Source: JBOGUF01 sp050696075 (lineage in GTDB: Bacteria; Chloroflexota; Chloroflexia; Thermomicrobiales; UBA6265). Taken from it: a DNA stretch of 64,000 nucleotides. The position numbers and the translations under genes are program-made. Where the stretch lies: assembly GCA_050696075.1 (NCBI GenBank), contig JBOGUF010000115.1:1-64000 (forward strand). Direction: 5' to 3'. This document shows, piece by piece, positions 26,057-35,419 of this stretch (its first letter is position 1; the number at the start of each line of letters is the position of its first letter). Under the pieces are notes generated by a model. That model was not told where the DNA came from. It worked only from the letters and a program-made list of their open reading frames with translations, and did no database searches.

Positions 26057-27688
26057 ATGGTGCACGAGTCTCAATCGTCTCCCCGCATCTCGCGCCGCGA
26101 TGCCCTCAAAGTGACAGGCGGTGTCGCCTTGGGGAGTCTTATCCCATCTCAGGTCGCCGCCCAGGACGCCTCGCCGGTCGCCGACGAGGGCTTCTTCCCC
26201 TCGCCGATCGAGGGCGTGCCGAACGCCTACTATCGCTACCCGGACCCCTTCACCACCGTGACCGAGACGCCGGGGCGGGGCGGGACCGTCCGACTCACCC
26301 ACATCTCCGACAAGCGGATCAACGACCGCGGCGACAACCAGTACTGGCAAGGCTTGGAGGAACGGCTCGGGGTCGAGCTCGATGTCACCCTCATCCCTGG
26401 CGCCGCCTACGCCGAGCGCATGTCGACGATAATTGCCGGTGGCGACTTCCCCGATCTGCTCTTCGTCTTAGGGCTGCTCTATCCCCAAGCCTCCGAGTTC
26501 AAGGTCCAGGGCGCGTTTACCGACCTCACCCCCTACCTCGACGGCGATGCCCGCCAGGCCTATTCCAATCTGGCTGGTTTCCCTTCGTACAGCATCGAGA
26601 ACGCCAAGCTCAACGGCGTGCTCTACGGCGTGCCGAGCCCGACCTCGCTCCAACCAAACGCGATGTGGTACCGGGGCGACTGGCTCGAAACCGTGGGCTT
26701 GGCGCCGCCGACCAATGCCGCCGAGTTCCTCGAGATGGCGCGGCTCTTCACCGAGAACGACCCCGACGGCAACGGCTCGAACGACACCTACGGCACGTCG
26801 TTCGAACGCCTCGACGCCGTCTCGCAGCGGTTCGTCCACAGCATGTTCCGGGTCAAGGCCGAGGGGAACGGCTGGATTGTCAACGCCGACGGCACCTTCA
26901 CCCACGCCATCGAAACCGAGGAGTTCCGGATGGCGCTGGAATATGCCCGCGAACTCTGGGGAGCCGGTGTCTGCCACCCCGACTCGTTGACCCAAACCAG
27001 CAACGAGATCCGGGAGCAGCTCATCGCCGGCGCCACCGGTTCCGGCCCGAACGCCTTTATTCTGCTCAACTTGATCCGGACCGAGGCGGCTAGGATCAAC
27101 CCCAACGCCCAGATCATGGGGTTGGCGCCACCGGGCCACGACGGCGGCGAGGGGGTGGCTTACAACATCGGCGGCTGGTTCGGCGAGTGGTCGATCCCGA
27201 CCACGGCCGGCCAGGACGAGAACCGGGTCGAGGAGCTGATCCGGATCACCAATTACTTCGGCGCGCCCTTCGGCAGCGAGGAGTACACCTACCTCACCTA
27301 TGGCATCGAGGGGGTACACCATACGCTCAACGACGACGGTTCGCGCACTCTGACGCCGGATGGCGACCGCGACATCTTCAACCCCTCGCTGGGCGGCCTC
27401 AACGTCCTCTACAGCCCGAACCAGGAGGAGATCAAGTACATCCAGGACTTGATGGCCGCGCAGACGCGGGTCGGCCTCTTCTCGCCGACCGTCAATCTCT
27501 ACGCGCCGACCGCCTCCGCCAAGGCCGGCGAGCTGGGGCAGCTCTACACCGACAACAAGATCGCCATCGGCACCGGCCGCGAAGAGATGAGCGCGCTCGA
27601 GGACTGGGTCGCCGACTGGAAGAGCCGCGGCGGCGACGAGATCCGCGCCGAGCTAGAAGAAGCCTACGCGCGGGCGCAACAGGCGTAA
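26057..27688 (+). CDS. ABC importer B: binding protein 1 (Lpl-type)
   Basis: A 543-residue extracellular binding protein. The ATG at 26057 follows AAGGAG at 26044-26049. The N terminus has a Tat signal (ISRRDALKVTGGVALGSL) and a QDASPVA mature start. The long family 1 form is typical of partners of LplB/YtcP-type permeases for oligosaccharides. A calcium-loop-like NDPDGNGSNDTYG lies mid-protein. A paralogue follows at 27859 and two permeases after it. Shared blocks such as GVLYGVPSPTSLQPN show a tandem duplication. The ligand is likely a rhamnose-containing or uronic oligosaccharide by context. Confidence 0.92.
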   Translation: MVHESQSSPRISRRDALKVTGGVALGSLIPSQVAAQDASPVADEGFFPSPIEGVPNAYYRYPDPFTTVTETPGRGGTVRLTHISDKRINDRGDNQYWQGLEERLGVELDVTLIPGAAYAERMSTIIAGGDFPDLLFVLGLLYPQASEFKVQGAFTDLTPYLDGDARQAYSNLAGFPSYSIENAKLNGVLYGVPSPTSLQPNAMWYRGDWLETVGLAPPTNAAEFLEMARLFTENDPDGNGSNDTYGTSFERLDAVSQRFVHSMFRVKAEGNGWIVNADGTFTHAIETEEFRMALEYARELWGAGVCHPDSLTQTSNEIREQLIAGATGSGPNAFILLNLIRTEAARINPNAQIMGLAPPGHDGGEGVAYNIGGWFGEWSIPTTAGQDENRVEELIRITNYFGAPFGSEEYTYLTYGIEGVHHTLNDDGSRTLTPDGDRDIFNPSLGGLNVLYSPNQEEIKYIQDLMAAQTRVGLFSPTVNLYAPTASAKAGELGQLYTDNKIAIGTGREEMSALEDWVADWKSRGGDEIRAELEEAYARAQQA

Positions 27689-27711
27689 TAACGCCTTGTC
27701 CGTCGCGGCTC

Positions 27712-27836
27712 TGCCCGGGGATGAATCCGCGGGCTCAACCTACGAAACCCCTCCGGGGTTGAACACGGGGACGATTTTCACAGTCCCGGCGGGACTTCGT
27801 GGGTTGAGCGCGGGGTTTCAACCCGGCGTCGGTACA
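27712..27836. repeat. Imperfect palindromic element between duplicated binding-protein genes
   Basis: It contains the hairpin AACCCCTCCGGGGTT (27746-27760) and matching GGTTGA..CGGGG / CCCCG..TCAACC phrases on both halves (GGGCTCAACCTACGAA versus TTCGTGGGTTGAGC). No gene. It may act as a transcript-processing or attenuation hairpin. Confidence 0.6.
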
Positions 27837-27858
27837 CGTACCACCAAGGAGATTCGCC

Positions 27859-29487
27859 ATGCCCGATCACCTACCTCGACTGACTCGCCGCGACACGCTA
27901 CGACTGACTGGCGCGGCGGCGCTGGGAAGCCTTCTGCCGGCAGGTGTAGCGACCGCGCAGGATGCCTCGCCGGTCGCGGCCGAAGGGTTCTTCCCCTCGC
28001 CGATGTCCGGCGTGCCGAACGCCTACTACCAGTACCCGGCGCCGTTCACGACCGTCACCGAAACGCCGGGGAAGGGCGGCTCGGTTTCGATGCTCTTCCT
28101 CTCCGATCTGCGGATCAAGCCGCGGGACGACAACCAGTACTGGCAGGAGCTGGAACGGCGTCTCGGCGTCACCTTCGACGTCACCTTTATCCCCGGCGCC
28201 GCTTATGCCGAACGGATGGCGACCGTCTTCGCCGGCGGTGACTTCCCCGATCTGATGCACGTCTTCACGCTGCTGTATCCGCAGGTCTCGGAGTTCATGG
28301 TCCAGGGCGCGTTCACCGACGTCACGTCCTACCTGGACGGCGAGAGCCGGGCGGCCTTCCCGAACCTAGCCACCTTCCCTGACTATGCCTTCGAGAATTC
28401 CAAGCTCAATGGCGTGCTCTACGGTGTGCCGAGCCCGACCTCGCTCCAGCCGAACGGTCTCTGGTATCGCGCCGACTGGCTGGAGGCGCTGGGTCAGGCG
28501 CCACCGGCGAACGCGGCCGAGTTTTTGCAGATGATCGACGGGATGGCCCACAACGATCCCGACGGCAACGGCCAACCCGACACCTACGGCAACTCCTCCG
28601 ATACGGTCAACCCATTCGAAACCCGGTTCGTGCACGCCATGTTCCGCGTCCCGGCCGAAGGGGACGGCTTCGGCTTCACGCTCAACCCTGACGACACCTT
28701 CACCAACGAGATCGAGACGCCCGAGTTCCGCGCCGCCCTCGAGTACATGCGCGAGATGTGGGCGTCGGGCGCGATGCACCCCGACTCACTGACCCACACC
28801 AGCACCGACATCCGCGAGCAGTTCATGGGTGGCCAGGTGGGGTCGATCAGCAACGCCTACATCCTGCTCAACTTCATACGGACCGAGCTGGCCAAGATCG
28901 TGCCGACCGGCGAAGCGATGGGACTCGTTCCGCCCGGACACGACAGCGGCGACCCGGTCACTTACAACATCGCCGGCTACTTCGGTCAGATCTGCGTCCC
29001 GACCGCAATGGGCCAAGACGAGGCGCGGGTCGAGGAGTTGCTCGCGATCAGCAACTACTTCGCCGCCCCGTTCGGCAGCGAGGAGTTCATCTTCCTCAAC
29101 TACGGCATCGAGGGCGTCCACCACACCCTCGCCGACGACGGCTCACGACCACTGACGCCGCGGGGCGAAGAGGAGGTCTTCAACCCCTCGCTGGGCGGTC
29201 TCAACGTCCTCTACAGCCCGAACCGCGACGAGATCAAGTACATTCAGGACTTGATGGCCGCGCAGACCACCTTCGGCGTCACCGATCCGACATTCAATCT
29301 CTACTCGCCCACCGCCGCCGCAATGAAGGGTGAGTTCCAGCAGATGTACTTCGACACCAAGATCGCCATCGGCGCCGGTCGCGAGGAGATGAGCGCCCTC
29401 GACGACTGGATCGCCGAGTGGCGCAGCCGAGGCGGCGACCAGATCAAGCAGGAGTTCGCCGAGGCGTACGAGCAGGCGCAGTCCTGA
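27859..29487 (+). CDS. ABC importer B: binding protein 2 (tandem paralogue)
   Basis: A 542-residue protein similar along its whole length to the preceding gene product. It shares the Tat signal (LTRRDTLRLTG), the EGFFPSP N-terminal block, the NDPDGNGQPDTYG loop, and the FNPSLGGLNVLYSPN and GREEMSAL.DW.A.W.SRGGD C-terminal blocks. Differences gather in the centre (MLFLSDLRIKPRDD, VNPFETRFVHAMF), where ligand contacts would lie. Two receptors feeding one permease pair would widen substrate range. AAGGAG precedes the ATG. Confidence 0.92.
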   Translation: MPDHLPRLTRRDTLRLTGAAALGSLLPAGVATAQDASPVAAEGFFPSPMSGVPNAYYQYPAPFTTVTETPGKGGSVSMLFLSDLRIKPRDDNQYWQELERRLGVTFDVTFIPGAAYAERMATVFAGGDFPDLMHVFTLLYPQVSEFMVQGAFTDVTSYLDGESRAAFPNLATFPDYAFENSKLNGVLYGVPSPTSLQPNGLWYRADWLEALGQAPPANAAEFLQMIDGMAHNDPDGNGQPDTYGNSSDTVNPFETRFVHAMFRVPAEGDGFGFTLNPDDTFTNEIETPEFRAALEYMREMWASGAMHPDSLTHTSTDIREQFMGGQVGSISNAYILLNFIRTELAKIVPTGEAMGLVPPGHDSGDPVTYNIAGYFGQICVPTAMGQDEARVEELLAISNYFAAPFGSEEFIFLNYGIEGVHHTLADDGSRPLTPRGEEEVFNPSLGGLNVLYSPNRDEIKYIQDLMAAQTTFGVTDPTFNLYSPTAAAMKGEFQQMYFDTKIAIGAGREEMSALDDWIAEWRSRGGDQIKQEFAEAYEQAQS

Positions 29488-29508
29488 TGAATCTAGCGTC
29501 AACCGTCG

Positions 29509-29599
29509 GTAGGGGCACGGCGGGCCGTGCTTAGCGGCCGAACGGCCGATTGCGGTTGGGCGCTCATCGCGCACCGGGCACGGCCCGCCGTGCCCCTAC
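29509..29599. repeat. MITE-like element with perfect 22-bp inverted arms
   Basis: Arms at 29509-29530 and 29578-29599 are exact complements, beginning GTAGGGGCACGGCGGGCC. The 47-base centre has its own GGCCGAACGGCC palindrome. It lies between binding protein 2 and the first permease. The outer GTAGGGGC matches the ends of the 24922 and 40799 elements. Confidence 0.85.
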
Positions 29600-29629
29600 A
29601 ATTATCGCGACTCCAGTTGGGGTTCTCTC

Positions 29630-30589
29630 ATGCGTAGTCTTTCTTTAGCACGGCCACGAAGCGCCCAGCGCACCAGCGTCAGCGGCGGTCTGACGCTCCG
29701 GCAGCGGATGTGGCGCGACCGCTGGATGCACCTCTTCTTCCTGCCGGGCGTGCTCTATTTCGTGGTCTTCATCTACTTGCCGCAGATCGGCAACATCATC
29801 GCCTTCAAGGACTATTCGCCCTTCCTTGGCTTTCGCGCGAGCCCCTGGGTCGGCTTCGACAACTTCGTCCGCATCTTCGACGACCCGGACTTTGCGACCG
29901 CGCTCAAGAACACGTTGCAAATCGAGGCTTTGCAACTCATCTTCGCCTTCCCCGCGCCGCTGGGCCTGGCGCTGCTGCTCAACAGCATGGTCGGCGACCG
30001 GATCAAGCGCACGATCCAGTCGATCGTCTACCTGCCGCACTTCCTCTCCTGGGTGATCGTCATCTCCCTTTGGCAGCAGGTCTTCGGCGGCGATGGCTTC
30101 CTCAACCATGCCCTGCGCAACCAGGGGATGGACACAATCAACATTATGGGGAACCCGGACTTCTTCAAGCCGCTGGTCGTGCTCCAAATGATCTGGAAGG
30201 AGGCGGGCTGGGGCACGATCCTCTTCCTCGCCGCGTTGACCAAGATCGACGTCAGCCTCTACGAGGCGGCCGTGATGGACGGCGCGGGCGGCTGGCGTCG
30301 CCTGCGTGACGTCACCCTGCCGGGCATCCGGCCGGTGATCGTCCTGCTGCTGATCCTGCATCTAGCGTTCGCGCTCTCGGTCGGCTTCGAGCAGTACTAC
30401 CTGCAACGCAACGCGGTCGGCGCGGGCGCGGCGGAGGTGCTCGACACCTTCATCTACTTCCGCGGCATCCAGAGCGGCGATTGGGGGTTTGCGACCGCGG
30501 TCGGCATGGTCCGCGGCATTGTCGGCGCCATCCTGATCTTTGCCGCCAATTGGGTCGCCAAGAAGCTCGGCGAGGAAGGGATCTTCTAA
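29630..30589 (+). CDS. ABC importer B: LplB-type permease
   Basis: A 319-residue six-helix permease of the LplB/YteP type. The first helix region is LFFLPGVLYFVVFIYLPQIG, with the typical NIIAFKDYSPFLGF loop after it. The EAA loop is KIDVSLYEAAVMDGAGGWRR. The product would form a heterodimer with the next gene product; their genes overlap (TAATG). Confidence 0.93.
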   Translation: MRSLSLARPRSAQRTSVSGGLTLRQRMWRDRWMHLFFLPGVLYFVVFIYLPQIGNIIAFKDYSPFLGFRASPWVGFDNFVRIFDDPDFATALKNTLQIEALQLIFAFPAPLGLALLLNSMVGDRIKRTIQSIVYLPHFLSWVIVISLWQQVFGGDGFLNHALRNQGMDTINIMGNPDFFKPLVVLQMIWKEAGWGTILFLAALTKIDVSLYEAAVMDGAGGWRRLRDVTLPGIRPVIVLLLILHLAFALSVGFEQYYLQRNAVGAGAAEVLDTFIYFRGIQSGDWGFATAVGMVRGIVGAILIFAANWVAKKLGEEGIF

Positions 30590-31578
30590 TGGCGCTTCCG
30601 ACCTCCGACGTTGTCACCAGTCCCGGCAGTGCCCAGACCGTCGGCTCGGCGCTTGCCGCCAGCGAGCCGCGCTTCTGGCGCAGGCGCAAGCCTCGCAAGC
30701 AAGCGCCTTGGATGGAGGATCCGCACCCGCTCGTGCAGATCGCCAAGGGCATCATCCTGGCCTTCATCGTCGTCGTAATGCTCTTCCCCTTCGTCCATGT
30801 CGTCGCCGTCAGCTTCTCCTCCTATCAGGACGTGCTCACTGGCGGATTGATCCTCTTTCCCACCAACCCGACGCTCGACGCCTACCGCGTCGTCTTTGGC
30901 GACGGCACCGTGGTTCAGGCGCTCAAGGTCAGCGCCGGGCTAACGATCTTCGGCGCCGCGACGCAGATGATCGCGACGACGGCGATGGCCTACGGGCTCT
31001 CGCGGCCGAGCGTGCCCGGCTCCCGATTCGCCCTGCTGCTCGTCCTGGGCGCGATGCTCTTCTATCCCGGCATGATCCCCAGCTTCCTGCTGATCAAGGA
31101 GCTCGGCCTGCTCGACACCTACCCCTCGCTGATCCTGCCGGGGCTGATTGGCGCCTTCAACATGATCATCCTGCGCCAGTTCTTCATGAACCTGCCGCAG
31201 GAGTTGCTCGACTCGGCCAAGATCGACGGCGCCTCCGACTTCCGCGTCCTCTTCAGTATCGTCCTGCCGCTCTCGAAGGCGGTGCTGGCGGTGGTCGCGC
31301 TCTTCTACGCGGTCGGCATCTGGAACAGCTTCTTCAACGCCATCCTCTACATGAACACGCCGAGCAAATGGCCGGTCCAGGTCATCCTTCAGCAGATCGT
31401 GCTGGAAGGAACGGCGCTCAACCAGGCGTCGCTTCTGAACCCGAACCAGCCGCCGCCGCCACCGGCGACGATCGAGATGGCGGTCGTCGTCATCGCCACG
31501 TTACCGATCCTGATCGTCTACCCTTTCCTCCAGAAGTACTTCACCCGCGGCGTGCTGACCGGCGCGATCAAGGGGTAG
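30589..31578 (+). CDS. ABC importer B: LplC-type permease
   Basis: A 329-residue permease. The start at 30589 shares its A with the TAA of the upstream gene, implying coupled translation. An extended cytosolic N terminus of about 45 residues (rich in Arg/Lys) precedes the first helix (IAKGIILAFIVVVMLFPF). EAA loop: PQELLDSAKIDGASDFRVLF. The C terminus is YFTRGVLTGAIKG. Family knowledge places such pairs with pectin and rhamnogalacturonan oligosaccharide import. Confidence 0.93.
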   Translation: MALPTSDVVTSPGSAQTVGSALAASEPRFWRRRKPRKQAPWMEDPHPLVQIAKGIILAFIVVVMLFPFVHVVAVSFSSYQDVLTGGLILFPTNPTLDAYRVVFGDGTVVQALKVSAGLTIFGAATQMIATTAMAYGLSRPSVPGSRFALLLVLGAMLFYPGMIPSFLLIKELGLLDTYPSLILPGLIGAFNMIILRQFFMNLPQELLDSAKIDGASDFRVLFSIVLPLSKAVLAVVALFYAVGIWNSFFNAILYMNTPSKWPVQVILQQIVLEGTALNQASLLNPNQPPPPPATIEMAVVVIATLPILIVYPFLQKYFTRGVLTGAIKG

Positions 31579-31580
31579 GC

Positions 31581-31664
31581 GAGTACTGAGTACTGAGTAC
31601 TGAGTACTGAGTACCGAGTACCGAGTACCGAGTACCGAGTGCCCAGTTCTCGGTGCTGGGTGCT
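31581..31664. repeat. Tandem heptamer array, GAGTACT/GAGTACC
   Basis: Twelve in-phase 7-bp units: GAGTACT four times, GAGTACC four times, then GAGTGCC, CAGTTCT, CGGTGCT and GGGTGCT. It starts two bases after the importer B stop codon and ends 25 bases before the next start. This is the longest array in the window. Confidence 0.9.
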
Positions 31665-31688
31665 AGGTTGGCGGCATGAGGAGGGACG

Positions 31689-32537
31689 ATGCGGGTGTTG
31701 GTGACCGGCGGGAGCGGCCGGGTAGGGCAATTCACGATCGCCGATCTGCTGGCGAACGGGCATGAGGCGATCAACGCCGACCGGGCGCGGCCGAGGGGAG
31801 ACGGTGGACCGCCGGTGCGATTCGTCGAGACCGACCTGACCGACGTGGGGCAGGTGGCTGGGGCGCTGCACGGGTGCGACGCGGTGATTCACCTGGGGGC
31901 AATTCCGTCGCCCTATGGGCATCCGGACGAGGTGGTCTTCGGCAATAACACGCGAGCAACCTTCGCCGTCTTGCAAGCCGCCTCATTGCTCGGCGTGAAG
32001 CGGGCGGCGATCGCGTCGAGTGGGTCTGCCTACGGCACGGCCTACGCGCCGACGCGGGTCGTGCCGTGCTATGCGCCGCTCGACGAGGAGCACCCGCTGC
32101 TCAACCACGATTGCTACGGTCTCTCGAAAGAGGTCGACGAGCGCACCGCCGAGATGTTCCACCGGCGCACCGGGATGCAGGTCGCGGCGCTGCGCTTCCA
32201 CTGGGTGGCGCTGCCAGAGGAACTCGCCAAGATGGAACCTGCCGGAACCAAAGACCCGGCCGGGCTGGCCCGGCTGCTCTGGGGCTACGTCGACGCGCGC
32301 GATGCCGGCGCCGCCTGCCGGCTGGCCATCGAGGCCGACGGGTTCGGGTTCGCCGCCTTCAACATCGTCGCGGCCGATACCCTCTCCGTCGAGCCGACCG
32401 AAGACCTGATCCGGCAGTACCTCCCGGAAACCGAGATCCGGTCGCCGATCCCAAGAACGGCTGGCGGCTTTGCCATCGAGAAGGCCAAGCGCCTCCTGGG
32501 TTGGGAACCGCGGCATTCCTGGAGAGATTCACGGTGA
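31689..32537 (+). CDS. NAD(P)-dependent epimerase/dehydrogenase (extended SDR)
   Basis: A 282-residue Rossmann enzyme. TGGSGRVG at residues 6-13 binds the dinucleotide, VIHLGAIPSP marks the substrate side, and the catalytic Ser is in SSGSAYG with YGLSK as the Tyr-Lys pair. It is shorter than UDP-sugar 4-epimerases and resembles the uronate-dehydrogenase-like branch. Sitting after an oligosaccharide importer and before a rhamnosidase, it could oxidise or epimerise a released sugar. Substrate not assignable from sequence. Confidence 0.85.
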   Translation: MRVLVTGGSGRVGQFTIADLLANGHEAINADRARPRGDGGPPVRFVETDLTDVGQVAGALHGCDAVIHLGAIPSPYGHPDEVVFGNNTRATFAVLQAASLLGVKRAAIASSGSAYGTAYAPTRVVPCYAPLDEEHPLLNHDCYGLSKEVDERTAEMFHRRTGMQVAALRFHWVALPEELAKMEPAGTKDPAGLARLLWGYVDARDAGAACRLAIEADGFGFAAFNIVAADTLSVEPTEDLIRQYLPETEIRSPIPRTAGGFAIEKAKRLLGWEPRHSWRDSR

Positions 32538-32572
32538 GGGATGCGGGCGAGTCGCCGACTCACCCGGCCTAC

Positions 32573-35227
32573 CTAGGTCGGCGCTAGGGTCGTTCGAAAC
32601 ACGTACTGACCTGAGCCGATCGCGAAAACGGCGCGGTCCGCATCTTGTCGCAAGAATGTGACGCCTGGCGCGTTACCCGCCGGTTTGCCACCTTCGGTGA
32701 CATGAGCCGCATCAGCGGCCGGAACATAGACGGTGGCGGTGACATTGGCCGGGATCGCGACGTCGAGGCGCAGACCGCCATCTTCGACGTGCCAGGCGCT
32801 CGTGATCTTGCCCCGAATCGAGTCGTATTCCGCTTTGGTCCAGGTGAGGCCACCGCCGGGGTAAGGGCGAATGACGACGTGCGCGTAGCCGGGCTGGGCG
32901 GAGTCGGTGTCGATGCCGGCAACGTGGCAGAAGAGCCATTCCCCGATCGAGCCGAAGGCGTAGTGGTTGAAGGAGTTCATGCCGGGGTCTTGGAAGCCGC
33001 GCGCCTCGGTCCACCCGTCCCACCGCTCCCAGATCGTCGTCGCGCCGTTGCGCAGCATGTAGCCCCAGGAGGGGTAGTCCTCGTTCAGAAGCAAGCGGTA
33101 GGCGAGGTCGGCGTGGCCCAGTTCCGTTAACAATGGGCAGAGGTAGCCGACGCCGACAAAGCCGGTGGTCAGGTGGCCGCCGTGGCGCTCGATGTCGTCA
33201 ACGAGATGGCGTGCCGCCTCCGCGCGGAGGTCGTCGGGCAAGAGGTCCATGCGCAAGGCCAGGACGTAGCCGGTCTGGGTGGCGCCGGCGACGCGGCCGT
33301 CGGCCGCGACGTAGGCGTCGATGAAGGCGGCCTTGATCTTGGCAAAGAGATCGTCGTAGCGCGCGGCGTCCGCATCGCGGCCGAGGGCGCGGGCCATGCG
33401 GGCCATCAGATCGGCGTCGTAGGCCCAATAGGCGGTGGCGAGGAGGTCCTTCGGCGTCGGGGCGTCGACGTTGAGCCAGTCGCCGAAGTCGTTGTTACGG
33501 CGATTGACCCACCGGTAGTCGGGATTGGCGGCGTAGATGTACTCCAGCCAGCGGGCCATGCCGTCGTAATGACGTTCGATCAGCCGCACGTCGCTGTATC
33601 GTTGGTAGAAGATCCAGGGGAGGATGACGCCGCCGTCGCCCCAAGCGGGGGCGCCGTCTGCCAGGTCGACGAGGCGGGGCGCGACGTCGGAGTAGGCTCC
33701 CTCTGGCGATTGGGCGTCAGCGACATCCTCCAGCCATTTGGTAAAGAAGGCGGCGACGTCACGGTTGAAGCAGGCGGTGCCGGCGTAAATCTGGGCGTCG
33801 GCCAGCCACCCGAGGCGCTCGTCGCGCTGCGGGCAGTCGGTGGGTATCGATAGGAAGTTGCCGCGCTGGCCCCAGACGATGGCGCGCTGAAGCTGATTCG
33901 CCATCTCGTTCGAGCAGGCGAAGGCGCCGGCCGGTGGCGTGGCCGATTCGACGACGCGGCCAGTGACGGCGTCGGGAGTGAGGGCGCCGGGGTAGCCGGT
34001 GATCTCGACGTAGCGGAAGCCGTGGAAGGTGAAGCGCGGCTCGAAGTCCTCCTCGCCGTCACCGCGGAGGGTGTAGACGTCGGTCTGGCGAGCGAGGCGC
34101 AGATTGGTGGAGTAGAGGGTACCGTCGGGATTGAGGACTTCGGCAAAGCGAAGCTGGACGCGCGTGCCGGCCGGTCCCCGCACCTTCAGGCGAACCCAGC
34201 CGACCATATTCTGGCCCAGGTCGACGATGGCGGTTTGCTCATCAAGCGGCGTGATTGACCTCGGCATCAGTTCCTCGGTGACGCGGACCGGCTCGGCGCG
34301 GTCGGCGACGAGGGCCACGTCGTCCAGCGGTGCAGATCGCACCGGCGACCAATCGGCATCGTCGTAGCCCGGCGCATCCCAGCCGGGGAGTTCGGCGCGG
34401 GCGTCGTACTCCTCGCCCATGAGCAGATCGGACGAGCGAATGGGTCCGGTTGTCGCCCGCCACGTCTCGTCGGTGACGATGGTCGTGGTCGTGCCGTCCT
34501 CGTGCTCGACGACGAGTTGGGCCAGAAATTGCGGGTGCGTGCCGTAATGGTTGCGCTGGCCCTGGAAGCCGACGCTGCCGCAATACCAACCGGTCCCGAG
34601 GATGGCGCCGAAGGTGTTCTCGCCTACATGGAGCAGATTGCCGACATCGTAGGTTTGGTATTGGATGCGCTTGGTGTAGTCGGTCCAGCCGGGAGAGAGA
34701 ACGGCGTCGCCGACGCGTTCGCCATTCAGCCGCGCCTCGTAGAGACCGCGGGCGGTGGCATAGAGCCGCGCCCGGCGGACCGGCTGAGATAGGGAAAAGG
34801 TGGTGCGTAGGAATGGGCTTGGTTCCGCGTCGTCTTTGCCAAGCGAAATCCATTGTCCTCGCCAGTCCTCCTGGTTAAGCAGACCCATCTCCCACCACGC
34901 GGGGGCACTGTAGGCCGACGCGGCATCCTTCTCGTCCCAGACGCGGACGGCCCAGAAGGCGCGTTGTCCGGAGACGAGGGGAGTGCCTTCGTAAGCCATG
35001 TGGACCGACTGACTACTGGCGATTTTCCCGGTATCCCAGAGGTCGCCGTCGCCGGCGATGAGCCGATCCTCGCTGGTAGATACGAGAATTTGGTATGCGG
35101 TTTGTCGGCGACCGCGGGCGTTCGCATCGAGGGTCCAGGAGAGGCGTGGTTGACTAATGTCGATGCCGAGGGGGTTGGTAAGGTATTCGCAGCGACGGGT
35201 GGTTGGTGTCAGGTCTGTTGTCGTCAT
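32573..35227 (-). CDS. Alpha-L-rhamnosidase, GH78
   Basis: An 884-residue inverting glycosidase that releases L-rhamnose from rhamnosides and pectic side chains. The ATG at 35227 follows a TGGAG site; a longer frame to 35377 runs through a repeat. N-terminal beta domains (LGIDISQPRLSW, GLYEARLNGERVGDAVLSPG) carry the usual substrate lid. The (alpha/alpha)6 catalytic barrel shows SIPTDCPQRDERLGWLADAQ with the general acid Glu, and TTIWERWDGW with the base. The C-terminal region ends in a beta-sandwich. No signal peptide, so it acts on imported oligosaccharides. It groups with RhaM (35420) and RhmD (35830). Confidence 0.93.
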   Translation of the reverse strand: MTTTDLTPTTRRCEYLTNPLGIDISQPRLSWTLDANARGRRQTAYQILVSTSEDRLIAGDGDLWDTGKIASSQSVHMAYEGTPLVSGQRAFWAVRVWDEKDAASAYSAPAWWEMGLLNQEDWRGQWISLGKDDAEPSPFLRTTFSLSQPVRRARLYATARGLYEARLNGERVGDAVLSPGWTDYTKRIQYQTYDVGNLLHVGENTFGAILGTGWYCGSVGFQGQRNHYGTHPQFLAQLVVEHEDGTTTTIVTDETWRATTGPIRSSDLLMGEEYDARAELPGWDAPGYDDADWSPVRSAPLDDVALVADRAEPVRVTEELMPRSITPLDEQTAIVDLGQNMVGWVRLKVRGPAGTRVQLRFAEVLNPDGTLYSTNLRLARQTDVYTLRGDGEEDFEPRFTFHGFRYVEITGYPGALTPDAVTGRVVESATPPAGAFACSNEMANQLQRAIVWGQRGNFLSIPTDCPQRDERLGWLADAQIYAGTACFNRDVAAFFTKWLEDVADAQSPEGAYSDVAPRLVDLADGAPAWGDGGVILPWIFYQRYSDVRLIERHYDGMARWLEYIYAANPDYRWVNRRNNDFGDWLNVDAPTPKDLLATAYWAYDADLMARMARALGRDADAARYDDLFAKIKAAFIDAYVAADGRVAGATQTGYVLALRMDLLPDDLRAEAARHLVDDIERHGGHLTTGFVGVGYLCPLLTELGHADLAYRLLLNEDYPSWGYMLRNGATTIWERWDGWTEARGFQDPGMNSFNHYAFGSIGEWLFCHVAGIDTDSAQPGYAHVVIRPYPGGGLTWTKAEYDSIRGKITSAWHVEDGGLRLDVAIPANVTATVYVPAADAAHVTEGGKPAGNAPGVTFLRQDADRAVFAIGSGQYVFRTTLAPT

Positions 35228-35330
35228 GGTGCTCCACATCACCTTTGAGTTGGCCTCGCCCGGAGCTAAAGACTCCGGGCTGACCCAGCTAACCCCCCTG
35301 AAGGGGGCTCCGTCCGTCATTCCAACCGCC

Positions 35331-35412
35331 TCCCCGTCACTCCGACCGAAGAGAGGAGTCTCGCCTCGCAAGGCCAACGAAGGAGATTCCTCGTGACCTC
35401 GGAATGACGGGA
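35331..35412. repeat. MITE-like palindrome between rhamnosidase and mutarotase genes
   Basis: TCCCCGTCACTCCGA (35331-35345) and TCGGAATGACGGGA (35399-35412) form the ends with a few mismatches; the centre holds AGGAGTCTCGCCT. Immediately upstream (35248-35310) are two small hairpins of the CCGGAG...CTCCGG and CCCCCTGAAGGGGG kinds. Confidence 0.7.
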
Positions 35413-35419
35413 GAAATCG

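Noticed and set aside
31581..31664. Could the GAGTACT array be a CRISPR array?
   Set aside because: Units are 7 bp with no spacers; no cas genes nearby.
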